64,000 nt of DNA from Achromobacter xylosoxidans A8 (GCF_000165835.1 NC_014640.1:992001-1056000), one strand, 5' to 3'; positions 33,942 to 42,709 are shown, counted from the first letter of the stretch. The notes: generated by a model not told the origin, from the letters alone. Numbers and translations: made by a program.

Positions 33942-34978
33942 TCGTCTTCTTCCTCGACGTGATGGCTTTTCAGTGAACGCCAGAGCAGCACGGGGATGAT
34001 CAGCGTGAACACGATGATTTCTTTGTAGGCGCTGGCCCAGAACGAGGAGAAGGCTTCGATCAGGCCGACCAGGATGGCGCCGGCCGCAGCCAGCGGATAA
34101 CTCACCAGGCCGCCGATGATGGCGCCCACGAAGCCTTTCAGGCTGACCATGAAGCCGGAGTCGAAATACATGGTGGTGATGGGGGCGATCAGGATGCCCG
34201 AGACCGTGCCGATCAGCGCGGCCAGGAAGAACGTAGCCTTGCCGGCGAAGATCGGCGAGATGCCCATCAGCCGCGCGCCCAGCCGGTTGAAGGCAGCCGC
34301 GCGCAGCGCTTTGCCGTACATCGAGCGTTCGAAGAACTGGTAGAGCACGATGATGAGCAGGGCCGACACCGCCACCACCCACAGCGCCTGGCTATTGACG
34401 TTCAACGGTCCTAGCGCCAGGCTGGCGTCGCTGAACGGCGCGGTGCGGGCGCCTTCCGCGCCGAAGGCCAGCAGCCCCAGGCCGACCAGCGCCAGGTGCA
34501 CGGCAATGGAGACGATCAGCAGCACCAGCGTCGAGGCCGACGCGATGGGCTGGTAGAACAAGCGGTATAGCTGGGGGCCCATCGGCACCAGCAACAGCAG
34601 CGTCAGCAGTGCCTGCACCGCCATCGGCAGCTGGGCCAGCGGCAGCTTATAGAACAGCGCGGCCAGCACCAGCGGATAGGCCAGCTTGACCGCCATGCGC
34701 CAGGCACCGCGGTTGCGGCCGGGCCGCTTGCGCCGCGCCAGCAGATCGGCGCCGACTTCGGCCACTGCGAAGGCGAACAGCAGCCACACCAGCAGCACCG
34801 GCTTGCCGGCCTGCAGCGCGGCCATGGTCAGCGCGCCGAACGCGACGAACTCGCCTTGCGGGATGAACAGCACGCGGGTGACGGTAAAGACCAGCAGGAT
34901 GGACAAGGCCAGCAGCGCATAGATGGCGCCGTTGGTGATGCCGTCCTGCCCGAGTATCAGGGCAATCTGAGCATTCAT
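33938..34978 (-). CDS. livH: Liv-type ABC transporter permease (LivH)
   Basis: A 346-residue integral membrane protein of the LivH family. The opening [40 protein letters not shown] is characteristic, and [25 protein letters not shown] near residue 225 is the ATPase-coupling loop. About 8-10 membrane helices are visible. It is longer than E. coli LivH (308), mainly through a basic insertion near residues 80-95. It pairs with the LivM half of the following fusion gene. The C-terminus is acidic (VEEEDE). Confidence 0.92.
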   Translation of the reverse strand: MNAQIALILGQDGITNGAIYALLALSILLVFTVTRVLFIPQGEFVAFGALTMAALQAGKPVLLVWLLFAFAVAEVGADLLARRKRPGRNRGAWRMAVKLAYPLVLAALFYKLPLAQLPMAVQALLTLLLLVPMGPQLYRLFYQPIASASTLVLLIVSIAVHLALVGLGLLAFGAEGARTAPFSDASLALGPLNVNSQALWVVAVSALLIIVLYQFFERSMYGKALRAAAFNRLGARLMGISPIFAGKATFFLAALIGTVSGILIAPITTMYFDSGFMVSLKGFVGAIIGGLVSYPLAAAGAILVGLIEAFSSFWASAYKEIIVFTLIIPVLLWRSLKSHHVEEEDE

Positions 34979-35085
34979 GCGAAATTCCGGGTAAGACAGA
35001 CAAGCACGCCAGGCACCTCACCCCCTATCCACGCGCGCCCGCCAGGTTGCTACGGAGCAGACTCTGCGCACCCCATCGGGATGCC

Positions 35086-35230
35086 GCGGAGCCGGCTCTG
35101 CCGGTCCGCAGGCATGCCCCCTTGGGGGGAAGCGCGCAGCGCTTCGGGGGGAGCCCACCTTGCGGAGCCGGCTTTGCCGGTCCGCAGGCATGCCCCCCTG
35201 GGGGGGAAGCGCGCAGCGCTTCGGGGGGGA
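35086..35230. repeat. Tandem hairpin repeat between binding-protein and permease genes
   Basis: Two nearly identical units, 35086-35153 and 35162-35230, lie 76 nt apart. Each has a stem GCGGA...TCCGC with CCGGC/GCCGG inside, then CCCCC/GGGGG, then AAGCGC-GCA-GCGCTT flanked by a G run. A related nested hairpin lies at 134-183. The array begins directly after the stop of the binding-protein gene and fills most of the 253-nt gap before livH. It may slow RNA decay or reduce read-through, so that more binding protein than permease is made. Confidence 0.7.
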
Positions 35231-35231
35231 A

Positions 35232-36383
35232 CTACTTCACCAGTGTCCAGGCCCCGTCCTTGACGGTGATGAGTTCGCGGCCGCGGTCGTCGAAGCCGCT
35301 GTGGTCGGCGGCCGTCATGTTGTAGACGCCCTGGGTGCCCACCAGCTCCTTGGTCTGTTCCAGCGCATCGCGCAACGCGTTGCGGAACTCCTTGGTGCCC
35401 GGCTTGCCAGCCTTCTCGGCGATCGGCACGGCCTTTTCCAGCAGCAGGCCGGCGTCGTAGACGTTGGCGCCGAAGGTGGCCGGCTTGGAGCCGTTGAGCT
35501 TCTCGTAGGCCGCGATGTAGTCGGCCGCGACCTTCTTGGACGGATTGCTGTCCGGCATTTCCGGCAGCACCAGCATCAGGCTGGCGGCCAGCACCGTACC
35601 TTCGACCTTCTTGCCGCCCAGCTTCAGGAAGTCGGGCAGGGCCGCGCCGTGGGTCTGGTAGAACTTGCCCTTGTAGCCCTGATCGAACAGGGTGGTCTGC
35701 GGCAGCACGCTGGCGGCGCCGGGGGCGGCCACCAGCACGGCGTCCGGCTTGGCGGCCAGGATCTTCAGCGCTTGGCCGGTGACCGAGCTGTCGAAGCGCA
35801 GGTAACGCTCGTTGGCCGTGATCTTGATGCCCTTTTCAGCGGCCAGGCCCGCGAAGACCTTGGACCAGTTCTCGCCGTAGGGATCGTTCAGGCCGATGAA
35901 GCCGACCGTCTTGATGCCGGTCTTGACCATGTGGTCGACCAGCGCGCGCGCGATGATGTCGTCGTTCTGGGTGGTCTTGAAGACCCACTTCTTCTGTTCG
36001 TTCATGGGCAGCACGACCGCGGCGGTGCCTACCGGCGCCAGCATCGGCACGCCGGCCTCGGCCGCGAACTGGATCACGCCCATGGCGTTGGGCGAACCCG
36101 ACGGCCCGATCAGCGCGTCGACGTTCTGCTCCGAGATCAGCTTCTTGAAGGCCGTCACGGAGTTGGTGGAATCGCTGGCGTCATCCAGCGAGATGTATTC
36201 CACGGTCAGGTCGCCGATTTTCTTCGGCAGCAGCGGCACGGTGTTCTTCTGCGGAATCCCCACCAGGGCCGTGGGGCCGGTGGACGAGGTGACGACGCCG
36301 ACCTTGACTTGGGCCAGGGCGGGCAGGGCGAACAGCGCGGCTACCGCGGCGGCAGCGGCCAGGGGGAGTTTCTTCGACAGCAT
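35232..36383 (-). CDS. Periplasmic binding protein of the Liv-type transporter
   Basis: A 383-residue type I periplasmic binding protein (LivJ/LivK-like). A clean signal peptide (MLSKK followed by a long Ala/Leu core) ends in ALA before residue 25. The mature part shows VKVGVVTSSTGPTALVG, FKTTQNDDIIARALVDHMVKTGIKTVGFIGLNDPYGENW and other family features. It is the first transporter gene of the set, so expression may be set here; the gap of 176 nt upstream to the SDR gene may hold an internal promoter. The ligand is probably the aromatic acid degraded by the upstream genes. Confidence 0.92.
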   Translation of the reverse strand: MLSKKLPLAAAAAVAALFALPALAQVKVGVVTSSTGPTALVGIPQKNTVPLLPKKIGDLTVEYISLDDASDSTNSVTAFKKLISEQNVDALIGPSGSPNAMGVIQFAAEAGVPMLAPVGTAAVVLPMNEQKKWVFKTTQNDDIIARALVDHMVKTGIKTVGFIGLNDPYGENWSKVFAGLAAEKGIKITANERYLRFDSSVTGQALKILAAKPDAVLVAAPGAASVLPQTTLFDQGYKGKFYQTHGAALPDFLKLGGKKVEGTVLAASLMLVLPEMPDSNPSKKVAADYIAAYEKLNGSKPATFGANVYDAGLLLEKAVPIAEKAGKPGTKEFRNALRDALEQTKELVGTQGVYNMTAADHSGFDDRGRELITVKDGAWTLVK

Positions 36384-36559
36384 GGCAAAACCTCCGGATA
36401 GGGAGCAGGGTGGGGGTGCGGCTGGAAAACGGAGAAAACGGGTGCTTCTGTGCTTGCTTGATTTGCTTTAATACTTGTTGCTTAAACTTTCTGTGCGCAG
36501 GCTACGCACTGTAGACCCGGTCCGCAGTGCTTACCTATCCGTCAAAACCCGAAGCGTGT

Positions 36560-37288
36560 TCAGATGGTGATGGAGCTGACGCTGGCGCCGCCGCAGACGA
36601 ACAGCGTCTGGCCGGTGACGAAGCTGTTGGCCGGATCCGAGAAGAACATGACGGCGCGCGCGACGTCGTCCGAACGGCCCAGGCGCTTGACCGGGATGCC
36701 GGCGGCCAGCTGCTTTTCGCGTTCGCTGCCGGGCTCGATCACTTCGTAGAACATATCGGTCTGGATCGGGCCGGGGGCCACCACGTTGACCGTGATCCCA
36801 TAAGGCGCCAGCTCCAGCGACCAGGTGCGCGCCATGCCCACCATGCCGGCCTTGGTGGCCGAATACGCCGTGCGGGTCGGCAGGCCCAAAGCGCCGCGCG
36901 AGGACATCATCACGATGCGGCCGAACTTGCGTTCCTGCATGCCGGGCAGGGCGGCCTGCACCAGGCTGATGGCCGCGCCCAGGTGGATCTGGGTCAGGCC
37001 GTGCAGCTCTTCCTGCGTGACCTGCGGCAGCAGGTTGGGCCAGATGACGCCGGCGTTGTGGATGACGTGGCTGACGGGAAACCTGGCGGCGGCTTCGGCG
37101 CCCGCTTGCGCGGTGGCCTCGGCGTCCAGCAGGTCCACCTGCACGTTGTGCAGGCGCGGGTGGCTGAAGTCGGCGGCGCGGCGCGCCATGGAAATCACTT
37201 CGTAGCCCGCGTCCAGCATGCTGCGGCAGATTTCGGCGCCGATGCCGGCGCTGCCGCCGGTGACGATGGCGACGTTGGTGTGCGTCAT
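36560..37288 (-). CDS. Short-chain dehydrogenase/reductase
   Basis: A 242-residue classical SDR. The cofactor motif is TGGSAGIG (residues 10-17), followed by NAG (HNAGVIWPN near 90), catalytic Ser in MMSSRGALG near 135 and YSATK near 147, and PGPIQTDMF. The residue after the second strand (ARRAADF) suggests NADP. All catalytic residues are present, in contrast with the SDR domain of the DUF35 fusion two genes upstream. In the proposed pathway it could oxidise or reduce a dioxindole intermediate; the exact step is open. Confidence 0.9.
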   Translation of the reverse strand: MTHTNVAIVTGGSAGIGAEICRSMLDAGYEVISMARRAADFSHPRLHNVQVDLLDAEATAQAGAEAAARFPVSHVIHNAGVIWPNLLPQVTQEELHGLTQIHLGAAISLVQAALPGMQERKFGRIVMMSSRGALGLPTRTAYSATKAGMVGMARTWSLELAPYGITVNVVAPGPIQTDMFYEVIEPGSEREKQLAAGIPVKRLGRSDDVARAVMFFSDPANSFVTGQTLFVCGGASVSSITI

Positions 37289-37311
37289 GGATATCCCCCT
37301 GTTGTCGTTGT

Positions 37312-37341
37312 GGTGCGGCCGGCTCAGGTGCGGCCGGCTCA
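37312..37341. repeat. 15-bp tandem duplication at the end of the cyclase gene
   Basis: GGTGCGGCCGGCTCA occurs twice head to tail (37312-37326 and 37327-37341). The second copy contains the stop codon of the minus-strand isatin-hydrolase-like gene; the first copy supplies a second in-frame stop 15 nt later. It looks like a recent slippage duplication with no effect on the protein. Confidence 0.6.
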
Positions 37342-38124
37342 GGCCTTCGGCGCCAGCGCCAGCACGCGCAGCGGGCTGCCCGAGCCGCTGCGGATCTTGA
37401 GCGGCGCCGAGAAGATCACCGCGCCGGTGGGCGGCAACTGGTCCAGGTTGGTCATGCATTGCAGGCCGTAGCGGTTGTTGCCGTGCATGTAGTAGTGGCA
37501 GGGATAGGGGGGATCCAGGTGTTGCGCCTGGCCCGCGTCGGTGCCGACCGACTCGGTGCCGAAACCGTGCACGTCGCGTTCCTTGATCAGCCAGGGCACC
37601 ACTTCAGCGTCCGGGCCGGGCGAGTGCGCGCCGTCTTCCTGCAGGTTCAGGTAGTCGGCGGGCTTGGCGCGCTTGGACCAGTCGGTGCGCATCAGCACCC
37701 AGGAACGCGCGGGGATGCGGCCGTGCCGCTCTTCCCATTTCTTCACGAAATCTATGGTCAGCAGGAAGTCCGGGTTGTCGCGGGATTCGGCCGAGCAGTC
37801 GATGACGCACGCGCTGGCGATGAAGGCCTCGACCGGAATGGTGTCGACGGTGTTGTCAGGCTGGTCTTTGCCCGTGACCCAGTGGGCCGGCGCGTCGAAG
37901 TGGGTGCCGGTGTGCTCGGAACACGAGAAGTTGTTCCAGTACCAGGCCGGTCCGCGTTCGTCGTAGCGCGAGATCTCTTCGATGCGGAACGGCCAGGCCT
38001 GGCCGAATTCCGGCGGTAGCACGATGGTCGGGAATTCCGGCGTCAGCGTTTCGGTCAGGTCCACCACGCGGATGCGGCCGGACATCAGTTCGGCCATGAA
38101 TTGGGCAAGAATGTTTTGGCTCAT
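37339..38124 (-). CDS. Cyclase-family hydrolase, isatin hydrolase-like
   Basis: A 261-residue metal hydrolase of the cyclase/kynurenine formamidase family. The metal site HTGTHFDAPAH is at residues 71-81 (His71, His75, Asp77, His81). Several blocks match my memory of isatin hydrolase from Labrenzia: DNPDFLLTIDFVKKWEERHG, VLMRTDWSKR, AHSPGP, GTDAGQA and the closing SAPLKIRSGSGSPLRVLAL. Isatin hydrolase opens the isatin ring to isatinate with Mn2+. Its place among Rieske, CoA-ligase and 2-oxoacid oxidoreductase genes supports that role. The family is firm; the substrate is inferred. Confidence 0.82.
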   Translation of the reverse strand: MSQNILAQFMAELMSGRIRVVDLTETLTPEFPTIVLPPEFGQAWPFRIEEISRYDERGPAWYWNNFSCSEHTGTHFDAPAHWVTGKDQPDNTVDTIPVEAFIASACVIDCSAESRDNPDFLLTIDFVKKWEERHGRIPARSWVLMRTDWSKRAKPADYLNLQEDGAHSPGPDAEVVPWLIKERDVHGFGTESVGTDAGQAQHLDPPYPCHYYMHGNNRYGLQCMTNLDQLPPTGAVIFSAPLKIRSGSGSPLRVLALAPKA

Positions 38125-38169
38125 GTGCTGTTCCTCTAGGTTCGTGCGTTGTCGAGGCGGGGCGGGCCG

Positions 38170-39411
38170 TCAGGCTCCCAGCTCCCGTTCCAGTCCCTTG
38201 GGGTTTTCCGCCAGCCGGGCGCGGAATTCCTGCGCGACATCGCCGACATAGACGTCCTCGATGCCTTCCTTCAGTGCGCGCACAATGGCGGCGGCGATCG
38301 CCGCAGGCGCCACGCGCGGGGGCGGCGTGCGCTGCTCCCATTCGTGGTCCACCGGCCCGGGGAACACGTTCACTACCCGCACGCCCGCGCCGCGCATCTC
38401 GGCGCGCAGGCATTGCGCCAGGGACAGCGCGGCCGCCTTGGACGCCGACCACATGCCGCGCGAGGGCAGGTTCATGTGGGCGTAGATGGACAGTACGTTG
38501 ACCCAGGCGGTGGCGTTGTTGACGCCGTCCGCGGCGCGGCCGCACAGCGCCGGGCCGAAACTCTGCGCCAGGCGCATCAGCCCCAGCACGTTCACGTCCA
38601 TGGCGTCGCGCGCCGTGTTCACGTCCTTGCGGTTCAGCAGCCCGCCTTCGCGTTCCAGGTCGGCGGTGTTGACCAGGATCTCGACCTTGCCGCCGATGGA
38701 GGCGGCGACCCGCTCGACCGAATCGGTATCGGTCACGTCCAGCACCACCGCCTGCACCCGTGGGTCGGCTACCAGAGCCTCGAAAGCGGCGTCGCGCTTC
38801 CAGGCTTGCGGGTCGCCCAGGAACACGCTGGGGCAGCCCGCGTCCAGCAGGGCGCGCGCCACGGCCTGGCCCACCGCCGACTTGCCGTCGGTGACCAGCG
38901 CGCGGCGGAATTTCGGATCGCACGAGGTTTCGCGCAGGGTCTTGTCGTCTTCCATGTTCGGCGTGCTCCTTTCAGGCAGGGCGATCATCACGGCCTGGCC
39001 GCTGCGGTCCAGCTTCAGCGCCAGGCGCACGCGGGCGCCGTCGGCGCAGTCTTGGTGCACGTGCGCCACCACCGAGGGGCCGGCGGTCATGCGCACCGTG
39101 CCCACGCGCCAGGGCAGGCGTTCGCGGAAATACAGGTCGTTGCTGTGATGCAGGGTGGTGCTGACCAGCAGTACGCCGCTCGGATCGGCGGGGCGCCAGG
39201 GCAAGCGCTCGGACAGGCAGTGGCCGCAGACCTCGCGCGGCGGGTACTGGACCGCGCCGCAATCGGCGCAGGTCTGCAGATCGAAGCGGCCCTCGGCGGC
39301 GGCGGCGGTCAGGCCTAGCGCGCTGCGGCTGCGCCAGCCCGGCGGCAGGGTCGGCTGGCGGGTGCGGGCAATCGGATTCTTGCGGGGCGGCTTGGCCAAG
39401 GGTTCGGTCAT
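38170..39411 (-). CDS. DUF35 (zinc ribbon, OB-fold) protein fused to a degenerate SDR domain
   Basis: A 413-residue two-domain protein. Residues 35-150 are a DUF35 module: zinc ribbon Cys48-x2-Cys51 and Cys62-x2-Cys65, then an OB-fold that binds acyl-CoA and docks onto thiolase-like partners. Residues 165-413 are SDR-like. Ser308 and Lys325 of the catalytic set are present, but the Tyr is Trp321 (WSASK), and the cofactor loop TDGKSAVG (174-181) has lost two of three glycines. The SDR part is therefore probably inactive or altered. The gene overlaps the thiolase-like gene by ATGA, as expected for a stable complex like ChsH2-Ltp2. Confidence 0.85.
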   Translation of the reverse strand: MTEPLAKPPRKNPIARTRQPTLPPGWRSRSALGLTAAAAEGRFDLQTCADCGAVQYPPREVCGHCLSERLPWRPADPSGVLLVSTTLHHSNDLYFRERLPWRVGTVRMTAGPSVVAHVHQDCADGARVRLALKLDRSGQAVMIALPERSTPNMEDDKTLRETSCDPKFRRALVTDGKSAVGQAVARALLDAGCPSVFLGDPQAWKRDAAFEALVADPRVQAVVLDVTDTDSVERVAASIGGKVEILVNTADLEREGGLLNRKDVNTARDAMDVNVLGLMRLAQSFGPALCGRAADGVNNATAWVNVLSIYAHMNLPSRGMWSASKAAALSLAQCLRAEMRGAGVRVVNVFPGPVDHEWEQRTPPPRVAPAAIAAAIVRALKEGIEDVYVGDVAQEFRARLAENPKGLERELGA

Positions 39412-40577
39412 GCGTCGCTCCTAGCCAGGATGGCCGCGGCGGTGCACAGGCCGCGGTCGTAATTGATCATGCCGAAGCCGCTGACCATGCCGAGGCGGGC
39501 ATCAGCCACCTGCGTGCCGCCGGCCGTGCCGCTCAGCTGGCGCAGCGCTTCGATCAGCCCCAGATAGCCGCCGGCCGCGCCGGCCTGGCCCACCGACAGC
39601 TGGCCGCCATTGGTGTTGAAGGGAAAGCTGCCGTCCACGGTGAAGGTGTTGCTGCGCACGAATTCGGGAGCCGCGCCTTTCTGGCAGAAACCCAGGTCTT
39701 CCATCTGCATCAGATTGATGACCGGATAGTCGTCATAGGCTTGCAGGAAATCCATGTCGGCCGGCTGGGCGTTGGCCTGGCCATACAGCTCGTCCAGATC
39801 CATGGTCCAGCCGCCGCGGGTCTGGATCGGGTCTTCGATCCAGGCGTTGTGGCGTTCGATGGTGGAGAGGATGCGCGCGTAGGGCAGGTTCAGTGCGCGC
39901 GCCCGATCCTCGCTCATGACCAGGAAGCCGTCGGCGCCGGCGCAGGGCATCACGCAATCGAACAGATGGATCGGATCGGTGATGACGCGGGCCTCCAGAT
40001 ACTGGGCCAAGGTCAGCGGCTTTTTCATCAGCGCGTGCGGATAGCGCAGGGCGTTGTCGCGCTGCGCCACGCACAGCTTGCCGAAGTCTTCACGGGTGGC
40101 GCCGGTCGTGCGCATGTAGTTGGCGGTCAGCAGCGCGAAGCTGGCATTGGGGCCGCCTGCGCCGTAGGGGTAGACCGCGTCCTGCGCGAAGCGCGAGAAC
40201 TGGCTGACGGTGTTGCGGAACGAGTCCACGTGGTTGGTGTCGCCCGCGATGCAGGCCACGATGTTCGCGTCGCCGGCCTGCACCGCGCGGGCCGCGCGGC
40301 GCAAGGCCGCTACGCCGCTGGCGCCGCCCATGGGGATGTGGTCCAGCCAGCGCGGGCTCATGCCCAGGTGCTGCACTAGGCCGACGGCGGTGTCGGGCGC
40401 CAGGGTGAAGCTGGACACGCAGAGCCCGTCGACGTCGGTCTTGGCGATGCCGGCCTGGCGGATCAGCGCGCCCAGCGCGCGTCCCAGCCACCAGTGCGCG
40501 GCATGGGTGGAATAGCGTTCGTACGGAATCGTGACGGGCAGGGCCGCCACCACGCCGTCGTAGCCCAGGCGGCTCAT
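39408..40577 (-). CDS. Thiolase-like protein without thiolase catalytic residues, candidate retro-aldolase
   Basis: A 389-residue thiolase-fold protein of the SCP-x/Ltp2 branch. At the site where thiolases have Cys (xCASG) it has Gly85 (GGASG), and where the GHP histidine should be it reads NTNGGQLSVGQAGAAGG, with Gln. The condensing chemistry of a thiolase is thus unlikely. Thiolase-like aldolases such as Ltp2 share these losses and work with a DUF35 partner to split a beta-hydroxyacyl-CoA; here the DUF35 gene overlaps by ATGA. I infer cleavage of a 3-hydroxy-oxindole-acetyl-CoA to isatin and acetyl-CoA. Confidence 0.82.
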   Translation of the reverse strand: MSRLGYDGVVAALPVTIPYERYSTHAAHWWLGRALGALIRQAGIAKTDVDGLCVSSFTLAPDTAVGLVQHLGMSPRWLDHIPMGGASGVAALRRAARAVQAGDANIVACIAGDTNHVDSFRNTVSQFSRFAQDAVYPYGAGGPNASFALLTANYMRTTGATREDFGKLCVAQRDNALRYPHALMKKPLTLAQYLEARVITDPIHLFDCVMPCAGADGFLVMSEDRARALNLPYARILSTIERHNAWIEDPIQTRGGWTMDLDELYGQANAQPADMDFLQAYDDYPVINLMQMEDLGFCQKGAAPEFVRSNTFTVDGSFPFNTNGGQLSVGQAGAAGGYLGLIEALRQLSGTAGGTQVADARLGMVSGFGMINYDRGLCTAAAILARSDA

Positions 40578-42208
40578 CGCGCGGGCTCCTGGCGCTTCTT
40601 CATGTGGCCGGTGTCCACGCAGCGGGCCGTGCCGGGCAGGGTGGGCGCCAGGGCTTTCATTTCGCCGCGCTGGATCTTGTTGGTGGTCGTCAGCGGCAGG
40701 CTGTCGACGAAGGCCACGTAGCCGGGCGCTTTGTAATAGGCCAGCTGTTCCAGGCTCCATTGCACGATGCTGCGCGCGGCCTCGGCCATTGCGGCGCCCT
40801 CGGCCGGCAAGCTCTCGGGCACCACGCAGGCCAGCACTTCGTCGCCGCGCACCGCGTCGGGCACGGCGGCGACCGCCACGGCCTTGACCAGCGGATGCTG
40901 CAACAGCACGCTTTCCACCTCCACCGCGGAGATGTTTTCGCCGCTGCGGCGGATGACGTTCTTCTTGCGGTCCACGAAGCGCAGCGCGCCGTCGGCGTCG
41001 CGGCGCACGATGTCGCCGGTATGGAACCAGCCGTCTTCCCAGGCCTGGGTAGTGGCTTCCTCGTCCTTCAGATAGCCAGCAAAAAAGCCGTAGCGCGAAT
41101 CGGCGCCGGCATGGCGCACCAGCAGTTCGCCCGGTTCGCCCGCCGCGGCCTCGGCGCCCGTGTCGGCGACGATGCGCACCAATACGTCATCTTCCTCGCG
41201 GCCGAAGCAACTGCTGCCGATGTGGCGCGGTTCGTGGTTGGCGATGATGACCGCGCCCGCGCCGGTCTCGGTCATGGCCCAGGCTTCCAGCAGCGGAAAG
41301 CCGAAGCGCTCTTCAAAGGGCTGGTGCAGCTTGCGGTCCACGCCGGCGCCGAAGCCGAAGCGGATGGCGGGCTGCTTGTCCCGTGCGGAGGGTTCGGCCT
41401 TCATCAGGATGGCGGGCATGACGCCCAGGTAGTGCAGCACCGTCGCGCCGGAGTCGCGCACGCTGTCCCACCAGGTCTTGGGATGGAAGCGGTCTAGCGG
41501 GATCAGGCAGCCGCCGGTCAGCACCATGGCCATGGCCGAATACGCCATGGCGTTCATGTGGACCAGGGGCAGCGGCGTCAGCATGCGTTCCTGGCCGGGG
41601 CGCAGTTCGCACAGGCCGCCGATGCGGGCGTACCAGCCGCCGGCGTGCAGGAAATAGCGGTTGGGCAGGATGCAGCCCTTGGGCCGTCCGGTGGTGCCGG
41701 ACGTGTAGAGCAGGGCGCATTCGGTCAGGACATCGGGTTCTCTGTCCGCCCGCGGCGCCGCGAAGGGCGCGGCGGGCGGCGCATCGTCCGGTCCCATCAC
41801 GCGCAGTTCGCGGCCGGCGCGTTGCGCGGCGGCCAGCAGGTCGGCATGGCGTTCGGGCAGCGCCACGGCCAGCGCGATTTCGGAGTGCCCCGTCAGGTAT
41901 TCGAGTTCGGCCGCGCGCAGGTCGGGATTGATGGGCACCACCGACACGCCCAGCGCGTTCAGCGCGAACCAGTGCAGGAAGAAGGCGGGGCGGTTCTCCA
42001 GCAGCAGGCCGGCGCGGTGGCCGTGGCCGTAGCCGGCGCGGGCATAGGCCGCGCGCAGCGTTTCGATGGCCTCGTTTGCTTGGGCGTAGCTCAGTTCGCC
42101 GGCGGCGATGCCGTAGGCCTGCGCCGTTTCCGGCAGGATGCACAGAAAGGGCTGTGCGCCGTAGCGGGCCGCGGTATCGCGGAAAGCCTGATGGACCGTG
42201 GTGCTCAC
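40574..42208 (-). CDS. AMP-forming acyl/aryl-CoA ligase
   Basis: A 544-residue adenylate-forming enzyme. The P-loop YTSGTTGRPKG is near residue 168, the A5-like motif is LLEAWAMTETGAG, the hinge region is GWFHTGDIVRRDADGALRFVDRKKNVIRRSGENISAVEVE, and the C-terminal catalytic Lys sits in LPLTTTNKIQRGEMK. It activates a carboxylic acid with ATP and CoA. It overlaps the thiolase-like gene by ATGA and follows the dioxygenase beta gene after 9 nt, so it probably acts on the hydroxylated product before C-C cleavage. Confidence 0.92.
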   Translation of the reverse strand: MSTTVHQAFRDTAARYGAQPFLCILPETAQAYGIAAGELSYAQANEAIETLRAAYARAGYGHGHRAGLLLENRPAFFLHWFALNALGVSVVPINPDLRAAELEYLTGHSEIALAVALPERHADLLAAAQRAGRELRVMGPDDAPPAAPFAAPRADREPDVLTECALLYTSGTTGRPKGCILPNRYFLHAGGWYARIGGLCELRPGQERMLTPLPLVHMNAMAYSAMAMVLTGGCLIPLDRFHPKTWWDSVRDSGATVLHYLGVMPAILMKAEPSARDKQPAIRFGFGAGVDRKLHQPFEERFGFPLLEAWAMTETGAGAVIIANHEPRHIGSSCFGREEDDVLVRIVADTGAEAAAGEPGELLVRHAGADSRYGFFAGYLKDEEATTQAWEDGWFHTGDIVRRDADGALRFVDRKKNVIRRSGENISAVEVESVLLQHPLVKAVAVAAVPDAVRGDEVLACVVPESLPAEGAAMAEAARSIVQWSLEQLAYYKAPGYVAFVDSLPLTTTNKIQRGEMKALAPTLPGTARCVDTGHMKKRQEPAR

Positions 42209-42217
42209 AAGCCGCTC

Positions 42218-42709
42218 CTACATGAACAATTGGATATTGCCGAAGGCCGAATCGCAGTTGACGAGGTCGACGCGCTTCAAACGGATGCGCAAGACGCCAT
42301 CCTGTTCCACCAGGTGGTGGGTGGCCCAGCCGGCGTACAGCGTCTGCGTGTCCTGCCGCGTTTCGACGTAATGGAAGGCGGTGCGGACCACGTGGCGGCC
42401 TTCGGCGGGGGCGGCGTCGGGATGGCCGTGCTCTACCGTGGGCGCTTGCAGCAGGTGATGGCAGCGGCTCTTGGGCTGCTGCGAGAAGGTGCGCAGGCCG
42501 GCCAGGCGCTCCACGCGCACGCGCAGCAGCAGCTTGTCTTCGTACATGAGCGAGGCGTGCAGCTTGGGATCGGTCTGGCCATGGGCCAGCGGCATCCAGT
42601 AATAGCCGTCTTCGGTGTACAGGTTCAGCCAGTCCTCGAAGCGCAGCTCGTCCAGCATGCGCGCCTCGGCGTAGACAAAATCGATCAACTCGCGGTCGCT
42701 TGCGCTCAT
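42218..42709 (-). CDS. Ring-hydroxylating dioxygenase, small (beta) subunit
   Basis: A 163-residue SnoaL-like beta subunit: IDFVYAEARMLDELRFEDWLNLYTEDGYYWMPLAHGQTDP at the N-terminus, EDKLLLRVRVERL and SRCHHLLQAPTVE further on. The start at 42709 overlaps the alpha-subunit stop as ATGA; a longer frame from 42769 would overlap the alpha gene. It forms the structural half of the second Rieske oxygenase in the window. Confidence 0.92.
   Translation of the reverse strand: MSASDRELIDFVYAEARMLDELRFEDWLNLYTEDGYYWMPLAHGQTDPKLHASLMYEDKLLLRVRVERLAGLRTFSQQPKSRCHHLLQAPTVEHGHPDAAPAEGRHVVRTAFHYVETRQDTQTLYAGWATHHLVEQDGVLRIRLKRVDLVNCDSAFGNIQLFM

Noticed and set aside
35086..35230. Possible CRISPR array
   Set aside because: There are only two units, they are similar over their whole length, and there are no unique spacers; it is a tandem hairpin repeat.
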